Source: Pelobates cultripes (Eukaryota > Chordata > Amphibia > Anura > Pelobatidae). Taken from it: DNA of 64,000 nucleotides. Where the stretch lies: the NCBI GenBank assembly GCA_933207985.1, contig OW240913.1:99483126-99547125 (forward strand), given 5' to 3'. The position numbers and the translations under genes are program-made. The stretch's first letter is position 1, and the number at the start of each line of letters is the position of its first letter. Below are positions 11,223 through 21,510 of this stretch, one piece after another. The notes beneath the pieces were generated by a model. That model saw nothing but the letters and a program-made list of their open reading frames with translations. It did not search any database and was not told where the DNA came from.

Positions 11223-12149
11223 CTATGCATAGCAACAGGTACGTTCTTCCACAGGCATCCATGCCATATGTACGGCCTTCTTCCAGATTAGAGGGAAACA
11301 CAGCACCTTCTGTAGCCTTTGCTCTAGTAGTTCTGGCAGGAGGTACGTTCTTCCACAGGCATCCATACCATACGTACGGCCTTCTTCCAGATTAGAGGGA
11401 AACACAGCACCTTCTGTAGCCTTTGCTCTAGTAGTTCTCACAGGGGAGGTATTTGCAGCTTTCAATGCTTTTTCAAATATTTCTAGATCCTGTTTGCATA
11501 CTACTGTGCCATTTGAGGCATACGTGCAGTCAGGTGGCAGAACTTTTTTGGCAAGGCAGGAAGTGGTAATGGTGCTTGCTTGAGCAGAAGTGTCATCAGG
11601 AAGAGGTCTAGATGTTTCTGGAGCAGGAGGTGGAGATTCCACAGGGGTACTGGTTGCAGGTTCTTGAGGGACACTGGTAACATTGACTGTAGTAGTTTGG
11701 GTACCCTTTTGTGTCACAAGACGGGGACACGGCTGGCATGCAGTGTACACAGGGTGGAGGAAAGTAGTACCCAGTCGGAGAGCTGGAGGTCTAGGAGGAC
11801 GAACAGGGCAAAGTGTGATGAAATGCCCTCTTTCTCCACAGTAGTAACATAGGCCATGGCTTCTCCTTCGGTCTCTTTCCTCAGGTGTCACTTTGCAGTG
11901 AACAAGTCCTAATTGCATAGGTTCCTCAGAGTCGAGTGGAACACAGGATACCTCAGGAGTTTTCATAGGAACAGGATCATAAGGAGATATCACTTGGGTG
12001 TAGTGGTGGTACTGGGTTTCTTGGTTACGAAGAATCTGAGATTTTTTGGTACGTGGAGCTGGCTTGGTCACAGTGGTCTTGCATTGTGAGTCCATAGCGG
12101 TACTGAAGGATTCCCAGCTGACAAGGACAGGACTCTTTGTCTGCAACAT
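11223..12149 (-). pseudogene. Gypsy-like (Ty3) LTR retrotransposon gag remnant with zinc knuckle
   Basis: An open frame of 308 codons. Around residues 75-115 it reads EEPMQLG, then [20 protein letters not shown] and CPVRPPRP. This is the basic segment plus CCHC zinc knuckle (C-X2-C-X4-H-X4-C) of Metaviridae gag, which packages the element's RNA. Only about 100 residues precede the knuckle, so the capsid domain is missing and the frame cannot make a working Gag. After the knuckle come a proline/threonine-rich stretch and a tail disrupted by a 104-bp tandem duplication (11237-11444) that shifts frame, since 104 is not a multiple of 3. An LTR (12225-12846) lies immediately upstream in this orientation. 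The possible initiator [12 protein letters not shown], about 18 codons into the open frame, is likelier than the first Met. Confidence 0.6.
11237..11444. repeat. 104-bp tandem duplication in the gag remnant
   Basis: 11237-11340 and 11341-11444 are almost identical, both starting AGGTACGTTCTTCCACAGGC; only a few mismatches exist (such as ATGCCATAT versus ATACCATAC). High identity means the duplication is recent relative to the element's decay. Confidence 0.9.
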
Positions 12150-12224
12150 TTGGTATTAATAAATATAGTAGAGGGGATAGAGGGCAGCTCTGGCAAGTGC
12201 TGTTCGTAATGGGGAATGGGTTGG

Positions 12225-12846
12225 TGTCAGGGTCTTACCTGGGTTGGGAGTCTGTAGCGCAGATATGTTGCTCACCCTTGCAGATAGCCACAGGCCAAGG
12301 TGGTCAGGTAAAAATTCACCCGGCCTGTGGGTCTGTGCACGGGGGCTGTGCAGGATGAAGTACCAAGTCGCAGGACAGGCAAGGACTCAAACAGCAGGAT
12401 CATCAAAGGATAGCCGAGGTCAAAGGATGCCAGAAGACAGGAACAACGAGGAGTAGCGAAAGTCAAGGGATGCCAGAGGTCAGAGTTAACGTAGTCAGAA
12501 GCCGGGGTCAATAACAAGTAGCAGCTCAAACGACAGGAACACTGGTACAAAGCACACAACAGGATCAAAAACTTGATCCTGATCACAGGGCGAGGCTGAG
12601 TTTAAATACCCTGCTAATGTCTGATCAGGGTCAGGTGAAGCACATCCAAAGTCAAGGTACAGCCCCCAGAGTAATAGACATGCCAGGATGAACAGGACCA
12701 GAATGACATGTGGAATACAAAACCTGCTGTGGTTAAGAGGAAGGAAGCAGGACCAGGACTGCGAAGTTTCCTGGTTTAAGTCCCTTGTTGGGAACCACAT
12801 GGGTGACCACGTCTGGCGTCTGTTTGCTGCGGCGAGAACTGTGACA
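12225..12846 (-). mobile_element. LTR of Gypsy-like element
   Basis: On the minus strand the segment starts TGTCACAGTTCTCGCC and ends CCTGACA, giving TGTCA/TGACA inverted ends and 622 bp. A TATA-like GGGTATTTAAACTC lies at about 12600-12613 on the minus strand. The gag remnant follows 75 bp downstream in the same orientation. A polypurine run (12850-12856) lies immediately upstream, which is unusual for a 5' LTR. No primer-binding site starting with TGG is visible after the LTR end, and no target duplication was found. Confidence 0.6.
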
Positions 12847-12858
12847 GTACCCCCCCTT
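12847..12858 (-). promoter_or_regulatory. polypurine tract next to LTR
   Basis: On the minus strand, GAAGGGGGGGTAC directly precedes the LTR start TGTCAC. In LTR retrotransposons such a tract primes plus-strand DNA synthesis and sits before the 3' LTR. Its position here implies that element-internal sequence precedes this LTR. Confidence 0.5.
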
Positions 12859-12889
12859 CAAGAACACCCTCCGGGTGTGATTTGGTTGC

Positions 12890-12933
12890 TCATCATTACC
12901 TTCCTCCTCTGTCATGTGTCCTTAAGGGGTTAA
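12890..12933. mobile_element. terminus of TTAA-type (piggyBac-like) element, partial
   Basis: GTCCTTAAGGGGTTAA (12918-12933) matches the right terminus of the complete element at 23734-25767. Only one end is present, so it is a fragment or a recombined copy. Confidence 0.45.
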
Positions 12934-13029
12934 AGGCTATTGGGATAAAACAAAATAACAGTGTTTAGTAATACTTGCAGTCCCAATCACTTTGTGAGGC
13001 ATATACGAGTCTCTCTGCTGTTCGGTGTC

Positions 13030-13900
13030 TCATTCTCATGGTCTTGCTTTCCTCCATGGCGGTGAAATTTGCAGTGCACTCGTCTTATCTGTGGGGGCGT
13101 TTGGTAGTTCCAAGCCCCAACTTCGGAGGGCTGCTATACCAGCTTCTGGTGTCGAGAAGACTGCCATCTTCCCCTCGTATGGAATCCGGAGCTTGACGGA
13201 GTATCCCCATCGGTAAGGCATCTTGTTCTTGCGCAAGTATTTGGTGACTACTGAAAAGGTCTTGTGCCTTTTTTAGCGTGAATGCAGAAATGTCCGTAAA
13301 AAGCATGACCCCTTGATGTGGTGAGGGCATGTTCTTCTTAGATCTGCTGGCCTTGAGAACTGCCTCCTTAATGTGATAGTAGTGGATGTGGACCAATACA
13401 TCTCGTGATATGTCTGCTGAGATAAACTGGGGTTTTGGCACCCTGTGGTGGCGGTCTAATAGCAGCATATCTTGTGAAATCTCAGGGATGAGTGTTTTGA
13501 ATAAGCTTAATATATAGGCATATATATCTGCTGGGCCCACAGTCTCAGGAATACCTCTTAATTGGAGTTTGTTCCTCCGCACCCTGTCCTCCATGTCCAC
13601 CATTTTACTCTCCAAGTTGTCATTTTGGATCAGTATCTCTTCTACTTTAGCAGCCAGGCCGTTGTGGGTCTCCACAATGTCCGCCATCTTGTCTTCCAAG
13701 GTTGTGGTCAGAGTTCTGAGTTCTTATATGTAAGTGCATATTTTTTTTAGGGAGGTTTGCAGTGTTTGCTGGATTTTGTCATCTATGGTGTCCAGCATCC
13801 CTTGTGTGATCAGGGAGAAGGAGTGTGCAGCATCTTGTGAGTAGGCCTGCTCTTCTTCAGCGCCATCTTGTGTCTCATCCTGCAGGGGAGCTGGCTTCGG
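13030..13900 (-). pseudogene. L1/Tx1-type LINE ORF1 remnant
   Basis: Reading from about 13900 downward, a coiled-coil-like N-terminal stretch contains ITQGMLDTIDDKIQQTL and leads into the frame 13699-13085. That frame carries NLESKMVDMEDRVRRNKLQL, then RGIPETVG. This is the signature of the L1 ORF1 RNA-recognition domain (N-[LI]-x-[LI]-R-G-[IV]-PE). It continues with LLLDRHHRVPKP and HIKEAVLKASR. A frameshift near 13230 moves the C-terminal domain to the frame reading YRWGYSVKLRIPYEGK, which is also typical of Tx1 ORF1. ORF1 protein coats LINE RNA as a trimer. Stops in the N-terminal third and the frameshift make it non-functional. It may extend to about 14100. Confidence 0.65.
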
Positions 13901-14100
13901 AATCTAGTTTTTCACCCCAAAGAATGAATTTTTATCCCCCCTGTCGGTGAGCCTCTTTCTCTTGCATTAAGACTTTGTGGCTAAGTAGTCTCAGCTTTGC
14001 GGGTCTCTCATAAACCTGATAATTAAGTCATGGTCGCACAGAGCTATGCTGGCATGCGACCGCTTTCTTCAAGCACCAGGAAATGCTCCCCCCACCATGA

Positions 14101-14639
14101 AGATTTTGAATGTCGATATTACAACCTTTACAAAGTGCGGACATTGTTGTGTATGGCAAATTGACATAAGTTCCAATATATCTAATTTTCCTGTAAGTAA
14201 GTAAATTTTATGTTTTCCTTTATTCCTCACTTTTTTGTAATGGTTCTGGTCTTTCCATATTAGTGGGGTGTAGGGGCCCAGGGGTGCTGTAGATGTGAGT
14301 TATAAAATATAGATGGAGCTTCACATTTGCTCTGGTAGCATCACACAACCGCACCACTGCTCAAATTCAAACTATAGAGAACATTTCACCTTTTGTTCAA
14401 GATTTCGGCCTACAAGAAGTCACTGTTAGCAACTGGTATGGAGACTTGCACATATTACACTCCAATATGTTGCAATGCCAACAATAGCAAACCACTATAC
14501 AAGAAAACAGAAAATCCCCACAAGATCTGTAGATTCACCAGCAGCCACTACCACTATGCCTCCCATAGAAGATTGAACATAAGATGATGGAGAATTAAAT
14601 ACATAAGCAGCTGGGACTTGACAGAGTTACACAAACCAA
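14101..14639. other. 5' leader-like DNA between two opposed LINE remnants
   Basis: No coding signal recognised. It separates the minus-strand ORF1 remnant from the plus-strand endonuclease remnant. Confidence 0.35.
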
Positions 14640-16086
14640 CAACACCCTGCAGACTATGACATTTACGGTCGTACTTTCTTTTCTTTTTTTAATGTTATTT
14701 TGATTATTTTACACACACATCGGTTCCAGACATTTGCTGAAATAGTAGTAGCATACCTGATGCTATTCTCTGTTTCCAGACAACATGGGTAGTACGACAT
14801 GGGTAATGTGATAGTTATCTCAATGCATTAGCTACGTATTTTCTGTGGTCAATGATATCATTTTTAATACCTCTTTTGTCCCTGACCATGCTAAAATATT
14901 GATATAGGGATACCGATAATTATTATTATTTTTTATTTTTTTTAAATAACACCACATTCTGCCCTCCTGCGCACTTTGATAACCATTAAACTGAAACTAG
15001 AGTTGAAATCCCAATGATTACTTACAGTTAAATATATACTCCAAAGTTGCTCAGAATGCATATCCTTTCTAAATACTCTGACTAGCAGGGGACTTCATGT
15101 GCCAGGGAGGCAGTGCTATCTCCTATCAGACTTACGACGACAGTCATGATTTTATTTGCATCACATATACCTTTAATCTCACACATCAGGTAAATGATAT
15201 CCAAGGTCAATTTATTTTTGTTAAGGGATTAATAGGTTCTCAAAAATACACCTTTGCAAGCATATACACCCCAAATTAAAAACAAGGATTCTTCCTTAAA
15301 AATATTATCCAGATTAGCAGACTTTTCCAGGTACATACTAATATGTGGGGGAGATTTCAACACTCCCCTGGATAAAGTGGGAAGCAGATGTGAGGGTATA
15401 TCCACTCAATCCTCCTAGCAGAGGAGCATTTGTTTAAACTCACTTGTATGGAGAAATGTGATGCATGAAGAAGTATTAACCGAGACATAAACGACTACAT
15501 CTTCTACTAACATGCTAAAAAAAAACATACTCCCACTTAGACTCTATCTTCATTCTGCATAGATACCTACATTTGATGCAGAAAGCAAATATAGGTCCCA
15601 ATACTTGGATGTGTATATATAACCCTTGGACAACCTGACCTGTCAAACAAAACTTGGGACTCAAAAATAAATGTCACTATGTTTTATGATGTTAATGTTT
15701 AATTACAACCCAGGAAGCAATTAGTTCATACTTTCATGATAACCTTCCCACCAACACATCTTTACTAAACATATGGGAGGCCAACAAATGTGTTAGGCAT
15801 GGATTTTTCATTAGAAGGAGGTCGCAGCTGAAACAAGTAAGGGAGAAAAAATAACTCTGCTTCTAGCAGACAACAACAATCTAGAGACTAAAAAACCCAG
15901 AGGACTTACTCCAAAACCGGTGTGTTTTGCTTTTAGAGCATAAAGCAAAACACAGAATTATCCTTACACAGCACTCCTATGGCCATGGCCATGGTAACAA
16001 GGCAAGCTCTTAGCGAGGCTTTAAAACAACACCTACAAAAATAATACATAGCGAATGTTAAGGACAACACCTGGCAGACGCACCAA
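14640..16086 (+). pseudogene. L1/Tx1-type LINE ORF2, endonuclease region (5' part of a split copy)
   Basis: The frame at 15097-15279 reads FVKGLIGSQKYTFASIYTPN, matching the 'L.N.YAPN' strand of L1 endonucleases. At about 15353 GRFQHSPG is a mutated, frameshifted GGDFN catalytic segment. Further on, frames resemble the post-endonuclease linker (a WEANKCVRHGFFIRRRSQLK-like stretch near 15775-15835, in mixed frames). The copy is full of stops. It is interrupted at 16086 by a hAT element, and its sequence resumes at 18038. APE-type endonuclease nicks target DNA to prime reverse transcription. Confidence 0.5.
16079..16086. repeat. target-site duplication, left, of hAT element
   Basis: CGCACCAA, repeated exactly at 18038-18045. 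Confidence 0.9.
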
Positions 16087-18037
16087 CAGGGCCGGACTGG
16101 CCCACCGGGATACCGGGAAATTTTTCCGGTGGGCCGCGGCACCTGGGGGTCTGGAGATAGAGCTTGAGCCCTGCTCTCTATTTTTTTATAATATTGCGGC
16201 CACCGGCCGCATGTCGGTACCGCCGGGGGGGCGGTCCGGCGGCACACTCTGAGGTGATTACTCACCTTGCGGCCGGCGGCCCCATCTCCTGTGCTGTACT
16301 GCTGTCAGTATTAGTGAGTGTGCCGGGAGGCCATCTAAGTGATCCAGTGATACACTCACTGATACTGACAGCAGCATAGCTGTCAGCACAGGAGGACTGA
16401 GGGAGGGGGCAGAGCTAACTAGCATGCTCCTTCTCAGTTCCCATGATTCCCAGCATCTACACATCATAGAGTAATCACTACTCTATGATGTGTCCATGCT
16501 GGGAATTATGGCAACCGCGAGGGAGCATGGTAGTTAGCTCCGCCCCCTCCCTCAGTCCTCCTGTGACAAGGTCAGCAGGCACACAGGAAAATAGGGGAAG
16601 GAGAATGGGAAGGGGGGACAATAGGAGGAGAAGGGGGGACAAATAGAGTGGTAATAGAAACACAGGGGAAGGGGGGACACAGAGATTGAGGGGTAATAGA
16701 GAGACACTAGGTTGGGGGGGACAAAGAGTCAGAGGGGTAATAGAGAGACAGGGGATGGGGGGACAAAGAGAGGTATAATAGACACTAGATTGGGGGGGGA
16801 CAAAGAGACAGAGGGTAATAGAGACATAGGGAACGGGGGGACACATAAACAGATGGGGTAATAGAGAGACAGGGGATGGGGGGACAAAGAGAGGGGTAAT
16901 AGAGAGACACCATGGAAGGGGGGGACAAAGAGACAGAGGGGTAATAGAGAGACAGGGGATGGGGGAACAAAGACAGGGGTAATAGAGAGACACCAGGGAA
17001 GGGGGGACACTGAGACAGATGGGGTAATAGAGAGACACCAGGGAAGGGGGGACAAAGAGACAGAGGGGTAATAGAAAGACACAGGGGATGGGGGTACAAA
17101 GAGACAGAGGGGTAAGAGAGAGACACAGGGAGGAGATGGGGAAGAGAGACACAGGGAGGAGATGGGGAAGAGAGACACAGGGAGGAGAGGAGAGAAAGAG
17201 ACACACAGAAGGTTTGTTGGGGGAACAAAGAGACATACAGTAGGGAAGGGGAACAAAGTGACACAAGATTTGTGGGAGGCAACGCTGGGCTGGGGAAAAA
17301 GAGACAGAGAGTGACTGGGAGAAGAGAAAGAGGCACACAGAGTCTGGAGTTAGAAAGAGACACACAGATGAGATTTGGAAGGGGAGAAAGAGACAAAGTG
17401 GCTAGGGGTAAGAACAACACAAAAGGGGCTGGGGGAAAGAGAAATACAGAGGCTGGAGAAGGGTTAAAAGAAACACACGGACTGGGATGAAGTAAAAGAT
17501 GCACAAGGGTCGCTGTAAGAGGAAAAAAAGGAGACAATTGGAGACAAGATACACTAAACGAGGTAAAGGTAATAGACGTAAATTGATGGGATCCTGACAG
17601 TAATACACATATATATATATGCATGTAATGAGCCCGTATTGGCCCAGTCTTGTTGCTAGTTGCATACTCATGCACAATAACATATTCAAAGTGAAGAGCG
17701 CACCCATAGAACTTCAAAATAAACAAGATTACTTCATTGTTTTTTAGTTGTGCAACTGCAGACATTCAGCATTTCAGTACCATTACTAAAATGTCCTTAA
17801 CAGGCCAAAGTAGTTGTACTGAAACATTGATTACATGCAAATGTACGTCTACTTAAAATAAAGGCGCTCTTTTGTTTATTTTGAAGCCATATATGCGTTC
17901 TTTCGTTGGAGTAAGAGTTTTCAATTTCAAGTTATTTTTTCACCCTCTACATCAGCACACTATGCTGGCGCGACGCATTATTGGGCTGGTATAGAATTTT
18001 TTTTCCAGGGCTGCTTTTATTTCCCAGTCCGGCCCTG
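16087..18037. mobile_element. complete non-autonomous hAT element, 1,951 bp
   Basis: Terminal inverted repeats are CAGGGCCGGACTGG on the left and CCAGTCCGGCCCTG on the right, 14 bp and perfect. The flanks are an exact 8-bp duplication, CGCACCAA. An 8-bp duplication with CAGGG termini is diagnostic of hAT elements. Just inside the left end, CCACCGGGATACCGGG and TTTTTCCGGTGGGCC form a subterminal inverted repeat. There is no transposase frame; about 840 bp of the interior is a purine-rich minisatellite. It inserted into an L1/Tx1 LINE and so is younger than that LINE. Mobilisation would have needed a transposase supplied in trans. Confidence 0.93.
16590..17430 (+). repeat. purine-rich minisatellite inside the hAT element
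   Basis: Irregular tandem units of roughly 40-60 bp built from GGGGGGACAAAGAGACAGAG, GGTAATAGAGAGACACC and AGGGAAGGGG. The plus strand is nearly all purine apart from spaced C and T. The long serine/proline/leucine frames on the minus strand (295 and 326 codons) are products of this bias. Such a strand-asymmetric tract could form triplex DNA. Confidence 0.9.
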
Positions 18038-18200
18038 CGCACCAACCATTAACGAGATAGCTCATACCTTTCACCTCTTCATATCTGGATCCTTTATTAT
18101 TTGTTCCTTGGACATACAAGCTGGGACTTAACTTGAGGCTACTTGCCGGCTAAGTATTATGCTTTTAGTGCTAACCGATCTGGTGCTTTATCTCCTGCAT
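18038..18200 (+). pseudogene. L1/Tx1-type LINE ORF2, continuation after hAT insertion
   Basis: Starts with the second copy of the 8-bp target duplication and reads APTINEIAHTFHLF in the frame of the linker upstream of the reverse transcriptase. Recognisable similarity fades after about 18150. Confidence 0.35.
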
Positions 18201-19444
18201 ATGTTTAGGCTTGATAATATGATAATGTCATATTGGGGTAAAGTGAATTGTGACAAATGTTTGCAACTTTAGAATATGATGTGCATTTGAATGGTTACAG
18301 AAATAATTCTGCTATTTGATCATCTTTTTAATCCTAGGTGGCCACCATATAGCTTTATACTTGTTTTTATTATTTAGTTTAATACACTATATAATGTATG
18401 TGATATACCTAACATCTCTTGAGAGTTTACATGTTATATATTTTTATAGCTGCCTGTCACTCTATTGGTTATACAGTTATGAAATTACTAGAGCAGTGTT
18501 GGTTAACCTTTACAAATATGCCTGGACTATAACGTAACACTAAATTGTTCTATTACGCTCAAAGATAATGATATGTATGCATCTCATTTGCATAGTAAGG
18601 AATTATATTTAATTTTTCTTATTATTCTTAGAACTGGCCATTATAATTTATAACATTCCTTCAAGGTACTACTATTTAAAATTAGCGATAAAGCATTTTA
18701 AGAAAAGGTTTGCCAAATAATGTTCTTGACTGTATTTATGGTCTTTTTTACAATTTACAGTTATTAACTGCATTCTAGATGGCCAAATCCCTTTGATTTA
18801 AATTCACAGGAATCTGTGTGCTTTTACTAGATAAGAGTAATGAAATATCTTGTCATTTGCAGAATAATTGCAAACAATATAAAGTAGGCAACTAACGAGA
18901 TTTTATTTTTTTACTCTAATCACATTATTCTAATGATTTGTTATAAATGGTATGTCATATTGAATCTGCTTATAGCGGGGGAACACTTCAGAACATTGCT
19001 TTTAAAAATTAGTTGATAATGCTAAAATGTTTTTAGAGGTTTGTTGTTTTTTTTCCATTAAGCTAATTTTAATGCAAGCAGGACAGACTAGGTATTCTTC
19101 ACTTCAATGCTTATCTTAAGTAACATCATGGGATCTAATTTATCAAGCTGGGCCTTAGCCAAATTAAGCAGATACAAAAACTGCATAGGTTTGCACTCTC
19201 ATAATTAAACATGGTTTCCTTTTAATGTATCATATTAGAAGTACTTCTCACATTATCTGCCATTGTGTTTTAATAGACATGTAATTGCTTACTTTGTTAC
19301 CATTATCATGTGAAGCACAATTCTTTTTTTAACCAAAAACAGAAGAATAGCATATCTAGCAGACGTTATTCCTCTTCTGAATATTGCTGCTATATTGAGT
19401 CAAATTTAAATAGAAATTTGTGAAAATGTTTATATTTCTTTGTA
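18201..19444. other. no recognised feature
   Basis: AT-rich, single-copy-looking DNA with no convincing gene or repeat structure. Confidence 0.5.
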
Positions 19445-19452
19445 GTCATAAT
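19445..19452. repeat. target-site duplication, left, of foldback hAT element
   Basis: GTCATAAT, repeated exactly at 21866-21873. Confidence 0.92.
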
Positions 19453-19729
19453 TAGAGTTGAGCGGAAACCTGGATGTTCGAGTCCGGCGGGTTCGGCCGA
19501 ACTTTGAAAAAAAGTCCGGGTTCGGGCTCAAACTTGACCCTGAACCCGAATCCCCATTGAAGTCAATTGGACCCAAACTTTTGGGCACAAAAATGGCTCT
19601 AAAAAACTCCTGGAAAGGGCTAAAGGGCTGCAAAAGGAAGTAAAATGGGGGTAAGAGTAGGACAAGTGCCCTGCAAACAAATGTGGATAGGGAAATCACT
19701 TAAAAATAACATAAAATAAGGAGCTGCTT

Positions 19730-19936
19730 AGTAGATAACGCCCTAATTCCCACGGTATTAGGGAGCTATCTACCAAAAGGCTGAAAGACCTAAATTGGTC
19801 ACCTAAATTGGTCTTTCAGCCACATTTACTAATACTAAGTAAAGATTACTTAGTATTAGTAAATTCAGCCCCTACTCGCTGTACTGCGAGTAGGGGTGTG
19901 TCTAGTAAACAGTGAGCAGCCAGTGGCTGCTCACTG
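19730..19936. repeat. array of five adjacent hairpins
   Basis: Consecutive inverted repeats: an imperfect one at 19730-19773 (GTAGAT...ATCTAC); GGCTGAAAGACC/GGTCTTTCAGCC (19779-19790 with 19810-19821, perfect); TTTACTAATACTAAGTAA with its complement (19825-19842 with 19846-19863, perfect, 3-nt loop); CCCCTACTCGC/GCGAGTAGGGG (19869-19879 with 19886-19896, perfect); CAGTGAGCAGCC/GGCTGCTCACTG (19910-19921 with 19925-19936, perfect, 3-nt loop). Confidence 0.95.
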
Positions 19937-19957
19937 TAAAAAAACAACCCAAAAAAA

Positions 19958-20480
19958 CTATTTCCCCCACCCTTGCGTGGTGGGTGGGGGCCTTAAATAA
20001 CAATAAAGGGGGGACATAATGTCTAAACAATAAGGGGGGGCCATAAATAAAAATTGGGGGGACCTAATGTCCTCCCCCCAGCCACCACCCCTGTGCGGTG
20101 GGTGGGGGCCCTAAATAACAATAAGGGGGACCTACTGTCCTCCCCCCTGGCCTCCACCCCTGAGCGGTGGATGGGGGCCATAAATAATAACAATAAGGGG
20201 GGGTAATGTCGTCATCCCCGGCCCCCACCCCTGCGCAGTCGGTGGGGGCCCTAAATAACAATAAGGGGGACCTATTGTCTTCCCCCAGCCCCCACCCCTG
20301 AGCGGTGGGTGGGGGCCATAAATAAAAAATGGGGGGCCCTAATGTCCTCCCCCCGGCCCCCACCCCTGCGCTGTGGGTGGGGGTCCTAAATAACTAAGGG
20401 GGGGACCTACTGTCTTCCCCCCCGGCCCCCACCCCTGAGCGGTGGGTGGGGGCTATAAATAAAAATCCCCCCCAGGTGAC
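19958..20480. repeat. GC-rich minisatellite, left arm
   Basis: Tandem units of about 75-85 bp containing CCCCCACCCCTG.GCGGTGGG, GGGGGCC.TAAATAA, a short AT block and ACCTA.TGTCCTCCCCCC. Units are separated by insertions and deletions. The same unit appears inverted at 20940-21510. Confidence 0.9.
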
Positions 20481-20689
20481 TAGGGGTCCCCAAACCCCTT
20501 GTCGCCCCCCTTCCCCCTAAAAAATTACCCCTACATTCCCCCCTCATCCTAAAAATAATGAGGGGGGACCCTTGTCTAAATACCTGTTAAAAAAAAAAAA
20601 GACTTACCATTTGATGTCTTCTTTCTTCTGAAATCTTCTTTTTTTCAGCCCCAAAAAAGGCGAAATAAAATTCCAAAGAACTTTCTCAT

Positions 20690-20900
20690 GCTGTGTAAAA
20701 TGACACAGAGCACTCTGATTGGTTAGCTTGAAATCCAGCCAATCAGAGTGCTCTGTGTAATTTTAGACAGCGTGGGAAAGTTCTTTGGAATTTTTCCACG
20801 CTGTGTAATTTAACTCATGACACTCTGATTGGTTACTTAATCCACCAATCAGAGTGCTCTGTGTCATTTTACACAGCGTGGGAAAATTCCAAAGAACTTT
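20690..20900. repeat. central inverted blocks of the foldback element
   Basis: The motif CACTCTGATTGGTTA and its complement AATCAGAGTGCTCTGTG alternate (20710, 20745, 20820, 20850). They are flanked by inverted AATTCCAAAGAAC and GTTCTTTGGAATT. Together they can fold into nested stems. Confidence 0.85.
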
Positions 20901-20939
20901 GGTTTGGGGACCACTAGTCACCTGGGGGGGGATTTTTAT

Positions 20940-21510
20940 TTTTATGGTTCCTTTTATTTAAGGCCCCCACCCACCGCTCATGAGTGGAGCCGGGGGGAGG
21001 ACACTAGGTCCCTCCCCCTTATTGTTATTTAGGGCCCCCACCCGCCGTACAGGGGTGGGGGTTGGGGGGGAGTACATTAGGCCCCCCCAATTTTTATTTA
21101 TGGCCCCCACCCACTGCTCAGGGGTGGGGGCCAGGTGGGAGGACATTAGGTCCCCCCCCCAATTTTTATTTATGGCCCCCACCCACCGTTCAGGGGTGGG
21201 GGGCTGGGGGGGAGGACAGTAGGTACCTCTCCTTATTGTTATTTATTGTCCCCACCAACCGCTCAGGGGTGGGGGATGGGGGGAGGACAATAGGTCTCCC
21301 TTATTGTTATTTAGGGCCCCCACCCACCGCTCAGGGGTGGGGGTCGGGGGGACAATAGGTCCCCCACCTTATTGGTATTTAGGGCCCCCACCCGCCGCTC
21401 AGGGGTGGGGACTGGGGGGGAGGACAATAGGTGTCCCCCCTTATTGGTATTTAGGGCCCCCATCCGCCGCTCAGGGACAATAGGTCCCCCTTTAGTTTAA
21501 AAGCCCCCAC
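20940..21510. repeat. GC-rich minisatellite, right arm (inverted)
   Basis: At least seven units of CCCCCACCCACCGCTCAGGG, GGTGGGGG, AGGACA.TAGGTCCCCC, and TTATTGTTATTTAGGG, in the orientation opposite to 19958-20480. Apparent proteins read from it on either strand (for example repeating YLWPPPTAQGWG) are repeat-coded artefacts. Confidence 0.9.

Noticed and set aside
16478..17765. Minus-strand frames of up to 326 codons rich in Ser, Pro and Leu
   Set aside because: They lie on a purine-rich minisatellite inside a hAT element; the sequence repeats at DNA level and all three minus frames are similarly open.
20064..21358. Repeating frames such as YLWPPPTAQGWG on either strand
   Set aside because: Minisatellite arms of the foldback element; mirror images on both strands.
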